From contig NC_135557.1 of the NCBI RefSeq assembly GCF_964340395.1, positions 21,585,225 through 21,641,224 on the forward strand: DNA of 56,000 bases, read 5' to 3'. The notes under the pieces are model-generated. The model saw nothing but the letters and a program-made list of their open reading frames with translations. It was not told the DNA's origin and made no database searches. Both the position numbers and the translations under genes were made by a program. Positions 38,933 through 47,654 of this stretch are shown in pieces; within the stretch, counting starts at the first letter, position 1; each line of letters starts with the position of its first letter. This DNA is from Glandiceps talaboti (Eukaryota; Hemichordata; Enteropneusta; Spengelidae).

Positions 38933-39344
38933 CATACATGCATGCATGCATGCATGCATGCATGCATGCATGCATACATACATACATACATACATACATA
39001 CATACATACATACATACATACATACATACATACATACATACATACATACATACATACACGCATAACACAATGCAAATGAATTTACACAATTTAATATAAG
39101 CATGCATGTAACCATTTGCACCTTACCTTCAATTGCGTCTGTTCTTGTTTGAACAGATACCTGGAGTATGCAATGGATGGTGACAAGATAAAGAAACAGG
39201 ACGCCTCACGCACCATTCAAGACGTAGCTAAAAACTATGTAGGACGTTCACTGGCCTGGGATTTCTTTAGAGCTAGATACGATGACTTGTTTGATATGTA
39301 AGTTAACTTGGTTCATTCATTCATTATATTTTATGGCAGATAAA

Positions 39345-39437
<93 letters not shown>

Positions 39438-39482
39438 GTCTGTCTGTCTGTCTGTCTCTATCTGTCTGTCTGTCTGTCTGCC

Positions 39483-39527
<45 letters not shown>

Positions 39528-40738
39528 GGGCAAGCAGACAGGTATGTAGGCCTGGCAATAAGGCATACAGTCTAGAATCAATGGTTGTTAATTTATATGA
39601 AGTGTACAACTCCTAATCACTGGAATTCACTATCTGATTAATCGAAATCAGTAAGAATCAGATTCACCTTCAAAACTTAATTCATTTCCTACTTAATTTG
39701 ATAAACCCAGTGTTTGAAACTTTTGTTCTTGGTCCGTTCATGTAGTCAACAAATGCAATGCATGTTACAGTACTGTGTATTTTTGTTTGGGCCAAAAACC
39801 TGACGAACTGATTTGTCGGCCAGCACAATTAAAGTTTGTAATTATTATTTTTTTTACAAATGTATCACCAATATATTTATGTTGTTACTTCATTCCTTAA
39901 CATGAAGAATTATTTCTTTTCGACTTCTTCCAAAGAAACAGTGTTTTTATTGAAATAACATTATTTACAAGTAGAAATATACACCAAAAATCAACGGGTC
40001 AGTACATTAATAATAATAGATACTACAAGACAGTGTATAACTTTTCTATCCAATAGGTATGGTTCTAGTGCCTTTACTTGGAGAAAAATTCTCAAAGCAG
40101 TTACTAAGCAACTGAACACAGAGTTTCAACTTGAACAGGTATTGATGAATATACTTTTTACTATGTCTTAACTGAAATTATTCCAGAGATGTCAGTGTCA
40201 CTGTATTTATGATTCCATATTTACAAATAATAGTTAGAAAGGCAAGTGTTATTTTGTAAATGTTGGTGACGACTTCAATCCACAGTCATACTTTCAACAG
40301 TGTGAATACCCTATGAATGATATTAACGTTAGAAAATTGGAATGAAATAAATAGTTGATTTACAGAAGGTCCCAAATTTCAGTGATAAACTATAATTTTC
40401 GTTATCATAATTGTCCTGTTCCATGACATCTCTCGTACGCGTTGTCGTGACTAGTTTCTGATCCGTAGAGGGCGTAATTACAAAATACTAATATTTGTCG
40501 GTCAAATTGTACTTGTATAGGTTCGCCTGGATGATGACAAACAATAAATAGGTCACGCCATTGCCATTGAACAATTCTACTTTTTTATGTTTTACAGCTT
40601 ACTGAGTTTGGTGCCAAACATCCAAACTTTGGTTCTGCTGCTCGTGCCTATCAACAAGTCGTAGAGGGAACCAAGACCAATATCAAATGGATGAAGAACA
40701 ACTTTGACAATGTACAGAACTGGTTAAAAACTCAGTAA
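25328..40738 (+). CDS. ANPEP-like: M1 zinc aminopeptidase, aminopeptidase N-like (17 exons, 978 aa)
   Basis: Seventeen exons join in frame (2937 nt): 25328-25977, 31342-31636, 32081-32201, 32361-32515, 32871-32984, 33637-33771, 34267-34398, 34943-35118, 35364-35458, 35805-35944, 36550-36753, 37100-37176, 37840-37950, 38168-38335, 39157-39297, 40057-40138 and 40598-40738. Every intron is GT-AG. It should be a type II membrane ectoenzyme cleaving neutral N-terminal residues from peptides. Residues 1-27 are cytosolic, about 28-50 the membrane anchor, then a short stalk, an N-terminal beta domain, the catalytic domain and the helical C-terminal domain. The GAMEN exopeptidase motif is at 366-370. 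The zinc site HELAH at 402-406 plus Glu425 has exact HEXXH-X18-E spacing. The transition-state Tyr488 lies in SYSKGA. The length fits the family (about 960-980). No frameshift or missing motif. Which M1 subtype (aminopeptidase N, glutamyl, TRH-degrading) is not proven; aminopeptidase N is most likely. Confidence 0.96.
26198..26290. repeat. (TTGTTATT)n low-complexity repeat
   Basis: Irregular tandem of tttgttatttg in aminopeptidase intron 1. Confidence 0.9.
26360..26406. mobile_element. MITE-like element, copy 1
   Basis: Starts cctaagggg and ends cccttaggtcacgagtat, matching both ends of the element at 48823-48905. In intron 1 of the aminopeptidase gene. Confidence 0.5.
26841..26930. repeat. 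31-bp tandem repeat, 3 copies
   Basis: Units beginning atagtccaatattcg at about 26841, 26872 and 26903, in intron 1. Confidence 0.9.
26931..27797. other. Intron 1 unique sequence
   Basis: Unassigned AT-rich intron between the 31-bp repeat and the large minisatellite; nothing recognised. Confidence 0.4.
27798..31258. repeat. 3.4-kb 27/29-bp minisatellite
   Basis: About 120 units of ttcactggcctatgtagact followed by acagaca with or without ga/ta (27 or 29 bp). The edges are degenerate and the centre is very homogeneous, as expected from unequal exchange. Higher-order structure: a variant segment with tatagaatatagacagattg then actgacatgtgtacaccac occurs at 29435/29522 and again at 30152/30239, a 717-bp offset. 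The array makes up about two thirds of aminopeptidase intron 1. The repetitive minus-strand frame is a shadow. Confidence 0.98.
31342..31636 (+). CDS. ANPEP-like: Aminopeptidase exon 2
   Basis: Residues 217-315. Acceptor gataacag, donor TGCCAG|GTACGG. Encodes [20 protein letters not shown] and [14 protein letters not shown], strongly conserved M1 blocks. Confidence 0.96.
32081..32201 (+). CDS. ANPEP-like: Aminopeptidase exon 3
   Basis: Residues 316-355 plus one base. Acceptor ctatttatag, donor AACAAG|GTAAGA. Encodes [20 protein letters not shown] and [11 protein letters not shown]. Confidence 0.95.
32361..32515 (+). CDS. ANPEP-like: Aminopeptidase exon 4 (GAMEN and HELAH)
   Basis: Residues 356-407. 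Acceptor tgttttcag, donor CATCAG|GTAAGG. Carries [14 protein letters not shown] and ATAHELAHQ: substrate N-terminus recognition, the first two zinc ligands and the catalytic Glu403. Confidence 0.98.
32871..32984 (+). CDS. ANPEP-like: Aminopeptidase exon 5 (third zinc ligand)
   Basis: Residues 408-445. Acceptor ttaaatccag, donor [32 protein letters not shown] includes Glu425. The last 15 bases and the donor are copied repeatedly in the following intron. Confidence 0.97.
32970..33392 (+). repeat. 44-bp minisatellite containing copies of the exon 5 end and its donor
   Basis: Ten units at 32970, 33014, 33035, 33079, 33123, 33167, 33211, 33255, 33299 and 33343, plus a partial unit at 33387. The step is 44 bp except for one 21-bp step. 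The first unit is the last 15 bases of exon 5 plus the first 29 bases of intron 5. Most later units keep cctgattggagaatg|gtaag, so the intron holds several copies of the real splice donor. Confidence 0.95.
33637..33771 (+). CDS. ANPEP-like: Aminopeptidase exon 6 (catalytic Tyr)
   Basis: Residues 446-490. Acceptor ctttctag, donor AGTAAG|GTTAGT. Includes [20 protein letters not shown] and DTISYSK with Tyr488. Confidence 0.96.
33880..34010. repeat. (GTA)n/(GTT)n microsatellite
   Basis: AGT triplets followed by TTG triplets in aminopeptidase intron 6. Confidence 0.97.
34267..34398 (+). CDS. ANPEP-like: Aminopeptidase exon 7
   Basis: Residues 491-534. Acceptor gttttgcag, donor CAAAGG|GTGAGG. Encodes [20 protein letters not shown] and DLWDALQR. 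Confidence 0.95.
34399..34942. other. Intron 7, unique sequence
   Basis: AT-rich intron with nothing recognised except a short tatttatcac repeat near 34866-34897. Confidence 0.5.
34943..35118 (+). CDS. ANPEP-like: Aminopeptidase exon 8
   Basis: Residues 535-592 plus two bases. Acceptor catctacag, donor TTAGG|GTGAGG. Encodes [20 protein letters not shown] and the following beta-domain stretch. Confidence 0.95.
35364..35458 (+). CDS. ANPEP-like: Aminopeptidase exon 9
   Basis: Residues 593-624 plus one base. Acceptor tactcctag, donor AGAATG|GTAAGT. Encodes [19 protein letters not shown]. Confidence 0.93.
35805..35944 (+). CDS. ANPEP-like: Aminopeptidase exon 10
   Basis: Residues 625-671. Acceptor tcttacag, donor CATTTG|GTACGT. 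Encodes [20 protein letters not shown]. The donor is followed within 20 bases by a (TATG)n repeat that keeps the frame open. Confidence 0.95.
35958..36430. repeat. (TATG)n microsatellite
   Basis: TATG tetranucleotides with TGCG, CATG and GTGT patches ending in (TCTG)n, filling most of intron 10. All long frames over it are shadows, but one is in frame with exon 10. Confidence 0.97.
36550..36753 (+). CDS. ANPEP-like: Aminopeptidase exon 11
   Basis: Residues 672-739. Acceptor tttcacag, donor TTGGAG|GTAAGT. Encodes [20 protein letters not shown], the start of the helical C-terminal domain. Confidence 0.95.
37100..37176 (+). CDS. ANPEP-like: Aminopeptidase exon 12
   Basis: Residues 740-764 plus two bases. 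Acceptor aactacag, donor GAACA|GTAAGT. Encodes [18 protein letters not shown]. Least conserved part of the domain; placed by phase and splice sites. Confidence 0.88.
37177..37420 (+). repeat. About 39-bp imperfect tandem repeat starting at donor of intron 12
   Basis: Six copies of a unit with attgccgaactcagac at 37186, 37225, 37279, 37318, 37364 and 37400. The unit resembles the exon 12/intron 12 junction (gtcgaacagtaagtattgcc) and some copies carry ctagtaaga, a donor-like sequence. Confidence 0.85.
37840..37950 (+). CDS. ANPEP-like: Aminopeptidase exon 13
   Basis: Residues 765-801 plus two bases. Acceptor cttgatag, donor AACAA|GTAAGA. Encodes [20 protein letters not shown] and [11 protein letters not shown]. 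Confidence 0.93.
38168..38335 (+). CDS. ANPEP-like: Aminopeptidase exon 14
   Basis: Residues 802-857 plus two bases. Acceptor gtctacag, donor AGCAG|GTCAGT. Encodes [18 protein letters not shown] and [10 protein letters not shown]. Confidence 0.94.
38384..38660. repeat. (CAGA)n/(ACAT)n microsatellite, copy 1
   Basis: CAGA block, then ACAT with a TGCA patch, in intron 14. Duplicated at 38784-39058. Confidence 0.97.
38415..38784 (+). repeat. Tandem duplication unit 1 (includes decoy exon 15 start)
   Basis: Microsatellite, the unique tail cacaatgcaaatgaattt, the acceptor tttgaacag and the first 28 or so bases of exon 15 are repeated at 38785-39185. Distances between equivalent points are 373-401 bp because the microsatellite lengths differ. 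Confidence 0.93.
38756..38786 (+). pseudogene. Truncated duplicate of exon 15 start
   Basis: ATACCTGGAGTATGCAATGG and a few following bases match 39157 onward, then the sequence changes to acagacagacatac at the duplication breakpoint. It keeps a perfect acceptor but has no donor and lacks the rest of the exon. Confidence 0.93.
38784..39058. repeat. (CAGA)n/(ACAT)n microsatellite, copy 2
   Basis: Second copy of the intron 14 compound microsatellite, longer in ACAT and TGCA blocks. Confidence 0.97.
39157..39297 (+). CDS. ANPEP-like: Aminopeptidase exon 15
   Basis: Residues 858-904 plus two bases. Acceptor tttgaacag, donor GATAT|GTAAGT. Encodes [20 protein letters not shown] and [16 protein letters not shown]. 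An upstream partial copy (38756) lacks the rest of the exon; only this copy maintains frame and a donor. Confidence 0.95.
39345..39531. repeat. (TCTG)n microsatellite
   Basis: About 46 TCTG units in intron 15, starting 47 bases after the donor. Confidence 0.98.
39532..40056. other. Intron 15 remainder
   Basis: AT-rich unique sequence; nothing recognised. Confidence 0.4.
40057..40138 (+). CDS. ANPEP-like: Aminopeptidase exon 16
   Basis: Residues 905-932. Acceptor tccaatag, donor GAACAG|GTATTG. Encodes [19 protein letters not shown]. Confidence 0.94.
40598..40738 (+). CDS. ANPEP-like: Aminopeptidase exon 17 (stop)
   Basis: Residues 933-978 and TAA. Acceptor gttttacag. Encodes [20 protein letters not shown] and [20 protein letters not shown], the usual M1 C-terminal ending. 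Confidence 0.95.
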   Translation, partial: LTEFGAKHPNFGSAARAYQQVVEGTKTNIKWMKNNFDNVQNWLKTQ

Positions 40739-42579
40739 TAATCATTATATATTTAGACTTTAAAATACGTCACTGGGGGCGTCCTCATCCAACCCGGTGT
40801 CATTCACCCTTCCCATAAAATACCGTCGTGGAAAGGCGTGATGCGAGTGACCTTAATGGCTGATCTTTCAATATACCATATGTATATGTAAGTGACGTAA
40901 TATCACCTGTTGAGACGTTTTAATTTGATGACGTAATAATGAGCGTAGATTCATGATATAGAAAGAAATTAAGCCATTTTACATTTTAAACAGAAGATGA
41001 GGAGAGTGGAATGATATACGTAATAGATTACGTAATTGAAGACATTTCCTAGACCCAGTTCTAATTTTGAAAAATATTAAAATTATTTTAATCAGAGTTT
41101 ATTACTTTTTGTAGGAATTTAATTCAAATTGGATTTGGTGACCATAATTTAGGTGTTGAAAGAAATAGTAGGAAAAGTCGATGAAACAGACGTTGAGTCC
41201 AAATTATTAATAAGCACATATCCGAAATATTAGACTGCATAAGGGAATCTAATATTTATTCTTCACAGTTGTTTTCTATTTTTTCAGAAAAAGAAAGGAC
41301 ATTAGAGTACAATCGCTACATGTAGAACCCTCCAGTAGCTCTGTGGTTTGATAATGTAATATTTAAGTTTATTAGATATATTTTTTATACAAAAAGCACT
41401 TTTATTTTATACCTTGTATGTCTCAAGTTAACATAAACGGTGTGTTTCTTATGAACCATAACATATTCTCGTATAGTTCACGTTGTGTAAAGAAAGATTG
41501 ATTAATTGATTGATTGAATTTTTAACCAAACATTTCTTTGTTGAAATATTATAAATATCCCCATTTCAAAACAAGCTTCAAAATTTAACCAGGGCAAATT
41601 TACATGACGTTGTGTTATAAATATGGTAACGCGCAAAGTAGAGATTAGAAACATGCAAACATGTTTGTGCAACAAGAGATTTGGCATGTGGAATCTAGGT
41701 GTTTGTCAGTTTGATAAATTGTAAGTCGTGACGTCACAACTGACCTGCACGTACTATAAGTGGTAAAATGACAACCATAGTATTGCAACTATGCAGGATA
41801 CTTGTCCAATGTTATACTGTTTATTGTTCAGACGGGTATAATCTGTTTGTTGTGTTAGTCTACTTTACATATGTGCCGCATTCATCATTTCTCTAAGGTT
41901 ATTCAGGTTTCTATTAAGACAGACGTTCACATGTAATAGATACCGCATTATCACGTGGTAGGCCTACAGGTAATGGAATGCCATAGATATATGTTTTTAT
42001 TCGTAAACAGTCTATGAAAAAATAGAGAATTCACTTGTTTCTCTACGTGTTTTGCTCATTTCTTGTACGTAAATTAGAATTAGTCTATTAATTAACAATC
42101 AACTCTCTGGAATATATTAGCTATTGTGTCTTTCCGCAAACTAATTCCTATTCATTTGTTCATTTGTTTGTTTGTAAATAAACTCGTTAGAATTTTCACT
42201 ATATTGTTTGTGGCCATAGTGACGTCACGCAGGGTATAACAATAGGCCCACAGAGTAAGTTAACAACGTTCAGTAACAGAGTCTGTCGCAGATCTCGTCT
42301 GCTCGATCGTTTTTTAAAAGAGTGTATCGCCGACGGGGGAATACAAACGTAAATGTGAACAACGCAACGACGTGGAGGTGGTGTTGGATACATCCAATAA
42401 AGATGCGGTATGGTGGTGAACTATTCGACCTTAGAACTAAATTTTATAGAAGACACCTGTGAGTGTGTTCACTGACACCTGTTACTTTTAAAGAAGAGGT
42501 ACATACAGTAAGTTTGAGTGGGTAACCAACGCCGTTCTCCCCAATCAAGAATACTCTACGTCATTTACACCACAACGAT
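40739..42579. other. Aminopeptidase 3' region and intergenic DNA
   Basis: I find no AATAAA in the first 700 bp after the stop. A variant ATTAAA near 41084 is the best poly(A) candidate. No other exon or repeat is recognised. Confidence 0.35.
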
Positions 42580-43394
42580 ATGCGAGGAAAAACTAAGAAC
42601 ATATCAGATGAAGATTGTCGTCCGACGACTTACTGGTAATTCTTAATTTGTCTGAAGAAAATTTCAACAGAGATTTGCAGAAAAAGCCTTCAAGTTTCTA
42701 CGACTATATTATACGTTCTCAACTGCGCTACGGTTTAGAAGGATGGTAATTCGTTTGAAATACACGATTATAATTTTGTGACTGATTTACAAAACAATCT
42801 TAGACTACAAGGTGACATTTTAAAACTGAGAGGTAAGCTTTTGAGGGCCAGTACAGCGTTGAAGTCACAGCAGTAGCGACTGATATTTGCGCCCATGATA
42901 GTTCTGGACAAACTTGGTCCCAGCGACATTATTTACTTAGTCAACTCAGAATAGTTCGTCAAATAAAACAGGTAGGTAATCAAGACACTTTGTTCTCTTA
43001 CTGTGTTCTACCTACCCTCATGAATATTAGTCTTTTAATTGAGTCGATTTAACACCCATTTAGATACCTTAAAAGACCATAAAAAGTACTTTACAAGTAG
43101 CCGATCTTTGCGCAAAATCGAATGTTTTGTCACAGGCAAAGTTCTACGTATGTCGGCTATGTGAATTATTTTGTTTGACAACTGAACTTAAAACAGTAAA
43201 CAAGGAGTGTATTTATTTTTTCTCTGTACATGTAGAATACGACTAAACGATATGTACGCCAACCACGAAGCCGACCAGATACGATCACTTTTGTCTTTTG
43301 TGATACGCATGATCGGAGTATCGATCCGAGTGTCCCCTTCATAATGGTAGAGATTTTAGACTCCATTATCCCTACGAGTACATATTCTACGTAG
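42580..43394 (+). pseudogene. Possible decayed two-exon gene, unrecognised
   Basis: Successive coding-like stretches lie in different frames: MRGKTKNISDED from 42580; LSSDDLLVILNLSEENFNRD and YDYIIRSQLRYGLE at 42612-42748; GNSFEIHDYNFVTDLQNN and LKLRGKLLRASTALKSQQ at 42742-42876; and SSGQTWSQRHYLLSQLRIV to 42971. A good donor AAACAG|GTAGGT follows. After an acceptor at 43235 (tttctctgtacatgtag) the same phase continues with KRYVRQPRSRPDTITFVFCD, then FIMVEILDSIIP and a stop at 43392. I cannot name the family. It could be a broken gene, a gene with sequence errors, a non-coding RNA, or chance frames. Confidence 0.3.
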
Positions 43395-45644
43395 TCAATG
43401 GCCAGGGGGTGATGTAGTCCCACACTGAAAGGGGAAAACGTAATTGACTTATCTCATTTGAATTGCACGTTGTCCGTCAATTCAAATACATTGTATGGTG
43501 AGTTTGTGGCAATTACAGAGGGCATGGAGTGTCAAAGGCTTTGCTGAAAAGTCCCTCAAGAAATATATTCTGAAATGTAAACTGTTGTTACTCTGTCTGG
43601 CAAGATATGTGTATGTCTGGTATCAGGTTACAAAATGGCACAGAGTTGCCATAGCAACACAATGAAAGTAATAAGAGGAAAGATATATTTGTAGTCGGAT
43701 TAACAGAACTTATACATTTACCAACTATGGACGTCGGACACAGTTCGTAATAAAAGAAAAATGGGTGAAACTATTTCTTTTCGCTACAGAGATAATTTTA
43801 CCCAGTCTATTTGTTTGTGTGTTTACACACTAACACGGTGTCTAGATCTAACAGTACATTTGTGATATTGTATACTATGTCACATGATAGCATAGGCTAT
43901 ACTTCAAGGCTCGATATTGGTTATTTATAGTCACATTTCGGTTGCCATAACTACAAGCCCGTCAACTAGATATGATACTCACTGGATCTATGACTACGGT
44001 ACACTGCCCGCAGAGTCTAGATCCAACGTCTGAAGTGGGCTACCAAAACTCCCGGACTGACGCGACGGTCACGAACTTGATACAAACTGAACAATTCGGA
44101 ATTTGAGGTGACTGTCTGAATTAAATGTAATGCATTATAAGCTATAATAAAGATGTTTTCTTAATATAAACAAGCTATCGTTCTACGCAAACTCAGTAGA
44201 ATGTCTATGGTGACGTGAAAAGTACGAGTAATCTTTGCCAAACCAGTACTGCACGGCATTCTTTCTATAAATCGTCTACAATGACTTTGTAGTGAAGTGC
44301 CCACAACAATTAATAGCACAGACGTCGTGTAATGAATTGAAATAAGTGCATCATATCTCGAGTTGATGATGTGGCTATTTCAAACGTGCCTTAGATTGTT
44401 TCATCCGATTACGAAAAAGTGACTGTGATTTTGAAAGTGTTTGGATGACTATATTGAACATTAAGGGGTTGTCGATTTGGCTTTCCGTAACCACGTTATG
44501 TTTGTAGTTGGTATTTAAATAGCCTACCTGTAGCCTTGCATGATGAACGATACTACATCAGCTATCCTAACTTGCCATTTTGATTTTTAGATTTTAGCTA
44601 GTTGGAAGGAAGAGTGAACATTTAAAAAACATCAAAATTTCAGCTAGGATAGCTGAAATAGTGTAAGCGTTATTAATCATTCATGAAGTCGACAGGTAGG
44701 TCACTATGGAAAAGCTTATGGCGGCACAAGGTCATAAAGAAATCACACGACAAATATATATATTCATGTGACAAATTCATGGTTGACAATTTATACAAAA
44801 TTATCCTTTCCTTTCCTTTCCTTTCCCTTCCCTTCCTGTCCTTTCAGTTCAGTTCAGTTCAGTTCATTGTTTTCAATCAAAGTTAATCAAAGTTGGATCG
44901 GATATATATAACTCCTTTTGTTTCATGTATTATCTTTGAAATTCATACCAACAAGTTGATTGTTGATAACATTACTGTCTGTCGTTTACGTAAACTATCG
45001 ATCTATATACGAATCGTTCTAGACTGGTTGTCAAAAACGTTCGAGATACAACAGTATAGCATAATTTGGTGAGAACACGGACTCAGAAAGGTGAGACTGG
45101 GTGCGGGCTGAAATTCCTTCGCTAAATCGAACTTATATGATTTATCTAACCATGGGCCTTGAGGCAACGATTTGTTCAAAAGTTTACACACGTCAGACAA
45201 AAGACCAGTCGACAGATTGACCTAACAATGTCACATGTATCCTGTTTACGTACATATGATCACGTGATTTGATACTTTTACACGTAGTTATCGTTTTAAT
45301 GGTTCATTATATTGTGGGTAAATGAACTCTCATTACATTGTTGTCATAGCAACAACCTGAATAACGTATGAGAGTTACACATAGAAGAGTACATTATATT
45401 AGTATCTAAATGAGGTGCAAAACAGTACAACACAACCATTACATGGGTGATTTTTTTTGTTACGAATACAAGTCAAGTCGTCAACACGAAAGCCAAGTGT
45501 TCATGTTTGTCTTTTAGCAAATAACTTTGCCATGTTGCAGGATTGTGTGCATTAGCAGGTTAATGGTGGTTATAACTACTTCCTCAGTTTGTGCTAGGCT
45601 TCAAACAGAATTTTTACAGGGAACACGAACGTCTCTATGTCTCT
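43395..45644. other. No gene seen
   Basis: AT-rich intergenic DNA with a (CTTTC)n/(CAGTT)n patch at 44806-44866. Short frames on both strands lack splice context. Confidence 0.4.
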
Positions 45645-45665
45645 GTGTGTGTGTGTGTGTGTGTG

Positions 45666-45702
<37 letters not shown>

Positions 45703-45715
45703 CTCTCTCTCTCTC
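45645..45715. repeat. (GT)n-(TCTG)n-(TC)n microsatellite
   Basis: Three adjoining simple repeats. Confidence 0.97.
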
Positions 45716-45989
45716 ATTATAATTATTATACAGAGTGTTCATTTACATCAATACGTCCTAGTATGTACGTATACATATCTGCTAAAAAATCATCTGTCAC
45801 CGTTGATGGCGTACTCCCCGTCAACAATATTACTGAATCTACAGCCTACACGTAGTCATGGTTATGTTCTGTCAATCTTTGTAACCTAGATCCAAACTTT
45901 GGGTCAGTTACTTTGAAGAGAAGAAACTGATAATGTATCATTTTAGAGATCTTACTTCATTACTAAATAACGGTATTATACACTCTTCC

Positions 45990-45991
45990 TC

Positions 45992-46067
<76 letters not shown>

Positions 46068-46112
46068 CCAACCTATTTATATATCTATCTATCTACCTAC
46101 CTACTGTTTATC
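45990..46112. repeat. (ATCT)n microsatellite
   Basis: About 19 ATCT units then variants with ACCT and TTTAT, in the sequence upstream of the 465-aa gene. Confidence 0.97.
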
Positions 46113-46233
46113 AATATATCTGTATGTCGGTTAGTCTGTCCACCAATCTGTTTGTCTATATTAAACTGTCCAATATTTAGAATCGTTACTTCAAGGAAGC
46201 CTTTCAATGTTATAATTGTAATAAAACGTCTTT

Positions 46234-46256
46234 CCATTCACTTGCAGTGACAAAAG
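46234..46256 (+). other. Splice acceptor and 5' UTR end of the 465-aa gene
   Basis: Pyrimidine-rich tract and cttgcag ending at 46247, followed by nine bases before the ATG. Confidence 0.7.
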
Positions 46257-47654
46257 ATGACGACGGAAGTTGCGGCATCAAAGGTCACACAGGAACAGAA
46301 GGTTCTGCGGAAAGTAGCCAATGGATACAACGTGAAGGCAGGATCTATCGGTAGTGTTCTGACGTCAAACAATCCTGCAGAAGAAAGGCGATTATCACAA
46401 CAATTACAACGAATAGAAAATGACAGAAAAAGACGCGAAAGTACTCTCACGTGGAACCAACGGAATTTCTTTATCAAACAGGTGTTTGATTCAGAAAATG
46501 ACTTGAGGTTTCCTAAGGCTGAGGAAAGACCAGCTTATATGAGAGACTTGAAACCAATAGACGAAGACGAAGAAGAACAAGAAGAAGAACAACAACAAGA
46601 AGACGCAGTTAAGGGACTCGGTGAGGAATCTGATTGTAAAGATGCAGGGAAGACTCAAATTCCCAAAGCCAAAATACGGGCATTAGGGATATTTGCCAGT
46701 GGGAAATTTAAGACAGACAACCACAATGCAGTGGGTTCACAAGAAACATCTAAACGCTTCTCTCGAACTGTGTCTAATCTTACTGAAGTTCATATCAAAC
46801 CGACAGTGTTTTCTCCAAGGAGAGAAAAAACTGTTGTGAATCAAGAAGGAGATACAATTTCGATGAATGACCTAGGGTGTTTGACAGCGAAAGAAAAGGA
46901 AAGCTCCCTAGCTGGACAAAAACGACAACTCATTGATGAACCATTGAATACAAACGATGAAGAGACGAAAACCAAGCCTAAAGTTAGACCTCAAAAAGCA
47001 GAAACTAAGGGGCCTCATCTAGAAAAATCAAACACAAGTCTCCAGAGTCCACGAAAAGGACCAATGGACGCTCAAGGTATAGATCAAACTGTACGCATTA
47101 AATTAGAAAGAGAAGACGCCACATTAACGCGTGACAATTTAGCTAAATTAGTCAAAAAGGACACGTCTGTTGCGAAACAAGTAGATGTTACTGCCCTCAA
47201 CGAGAAGCATTGGATAGACAAACTTCCGACACTTCCACAACGGGAAGGCACCATTCTAGATCTCGAAGCACACCATGAACAAACGACCCTAACTACAGGA
47301 CCAAATACAGCAAAACAGACAGAATTGAAATTACCCCCAATTCATCGAAACGGAAAAGAATTATGGGGTATGGTTCGAGGAGAAACTAAGGGTAAAGCTG
47401 AACCTCATAACGACCCTGAAGCAAGCGAGGAGGATATAATCAGAGATAAATTATTTCGTCGTATTACAAGAACATTGCCTACACATTTGTTACTGAAAAC
47501 ACATGAACGTGAAAACCAGGCCGGTGCAGAAACCTCTATCGTAGCTAAAAAGAAGAAATTACTAGACAATATGAGAAGCAAAATAAATAGTAAAAAAGCG
47601 TTGAGAGATCCAAGGTTTACAAATATGCTTGATTCACTCTCAAATACGAAATAA
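46257..47654 (+). CDS. Uncharacterised charged protein, 465 aa, single coding exon
   Basis: Long uninterrupted frame with strong coding character. A 3' splice site (ccattcacttgcag) ends at 46247. The exon starts TGA CAA AAG ATG, so an in-frame stop fixes the ATG and shows that a 5' UTR exon must lie upstream. The protein is rich in Lys, Glu and Gln with no signal peptide or membrane segment, so probably cytosolic or nuclear. Residues about 42-66 (EERRLSQQLQRIENDRKRRE) look like a short coiled coil, followed by TWNQRNFFIKQVFDSE. An acidic Glu/Gln tract lies at 102-116, and the C-terminus is basic (KKKKLLDNMRSKINSKKA). No domain is recognised and no function is proposed. The middle looks disordered; the N-terminal 100 residues look the most likely to be conserved. 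Confidence 0.85.
   Translation: MTTEVAASKVTQEQKVLRKVANGYNVKAGSIGSVLTSNNPAEERRLSQQLQRIENDRKRRESTLTWNQRNFFIKQVFDSENDLRFPKAEERPAYMRDLKPIDEDEEEQEEEQQQEDAVKGLGEESDCKDAGKTQIPKAKIRALGIFASGKFKTDNHNAVGSQETSKRFSRTVSNLTEVHIKPTVFSPRREKTVVNQEGDTISMNDLGCLTAKEKESSLAGQKRQLIDEPLNTNDEETKTKPKVRPQKAETKGPHLEKSNTSLQSPRKGPMDAQGIDQTVRIKLEREDATLTRDNLAKLVKKDTSVAKQVDVTALNEKHWIDKLPTLPQREGTILDLEAHHEQTTLTTGPNTAKQTELKLPPIHRNGKELWGMVRGETKGKAEPHNDPEASEEDIIRDKLFRRITRTLPTHLLLKTHERENQAGAETSIVAKKKKLLDNMRSKINSKKALRDPRFTNMLDSLSNTK

Noticed and set aside
42610-42650. MKIVVRRLTG as the start of a ubiquitin-like protein
   Set aside because: The frame stops after 12 codons and no exon continuing a ubiquitin fold was found; resemblance to MQIFVKTLTG is too short to trust.
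43166-43423. 85-codon minus-strand frame
   Set aside because: It is antisense to the better-supported, splice-flanked + strand frame and has no recognisable feature.
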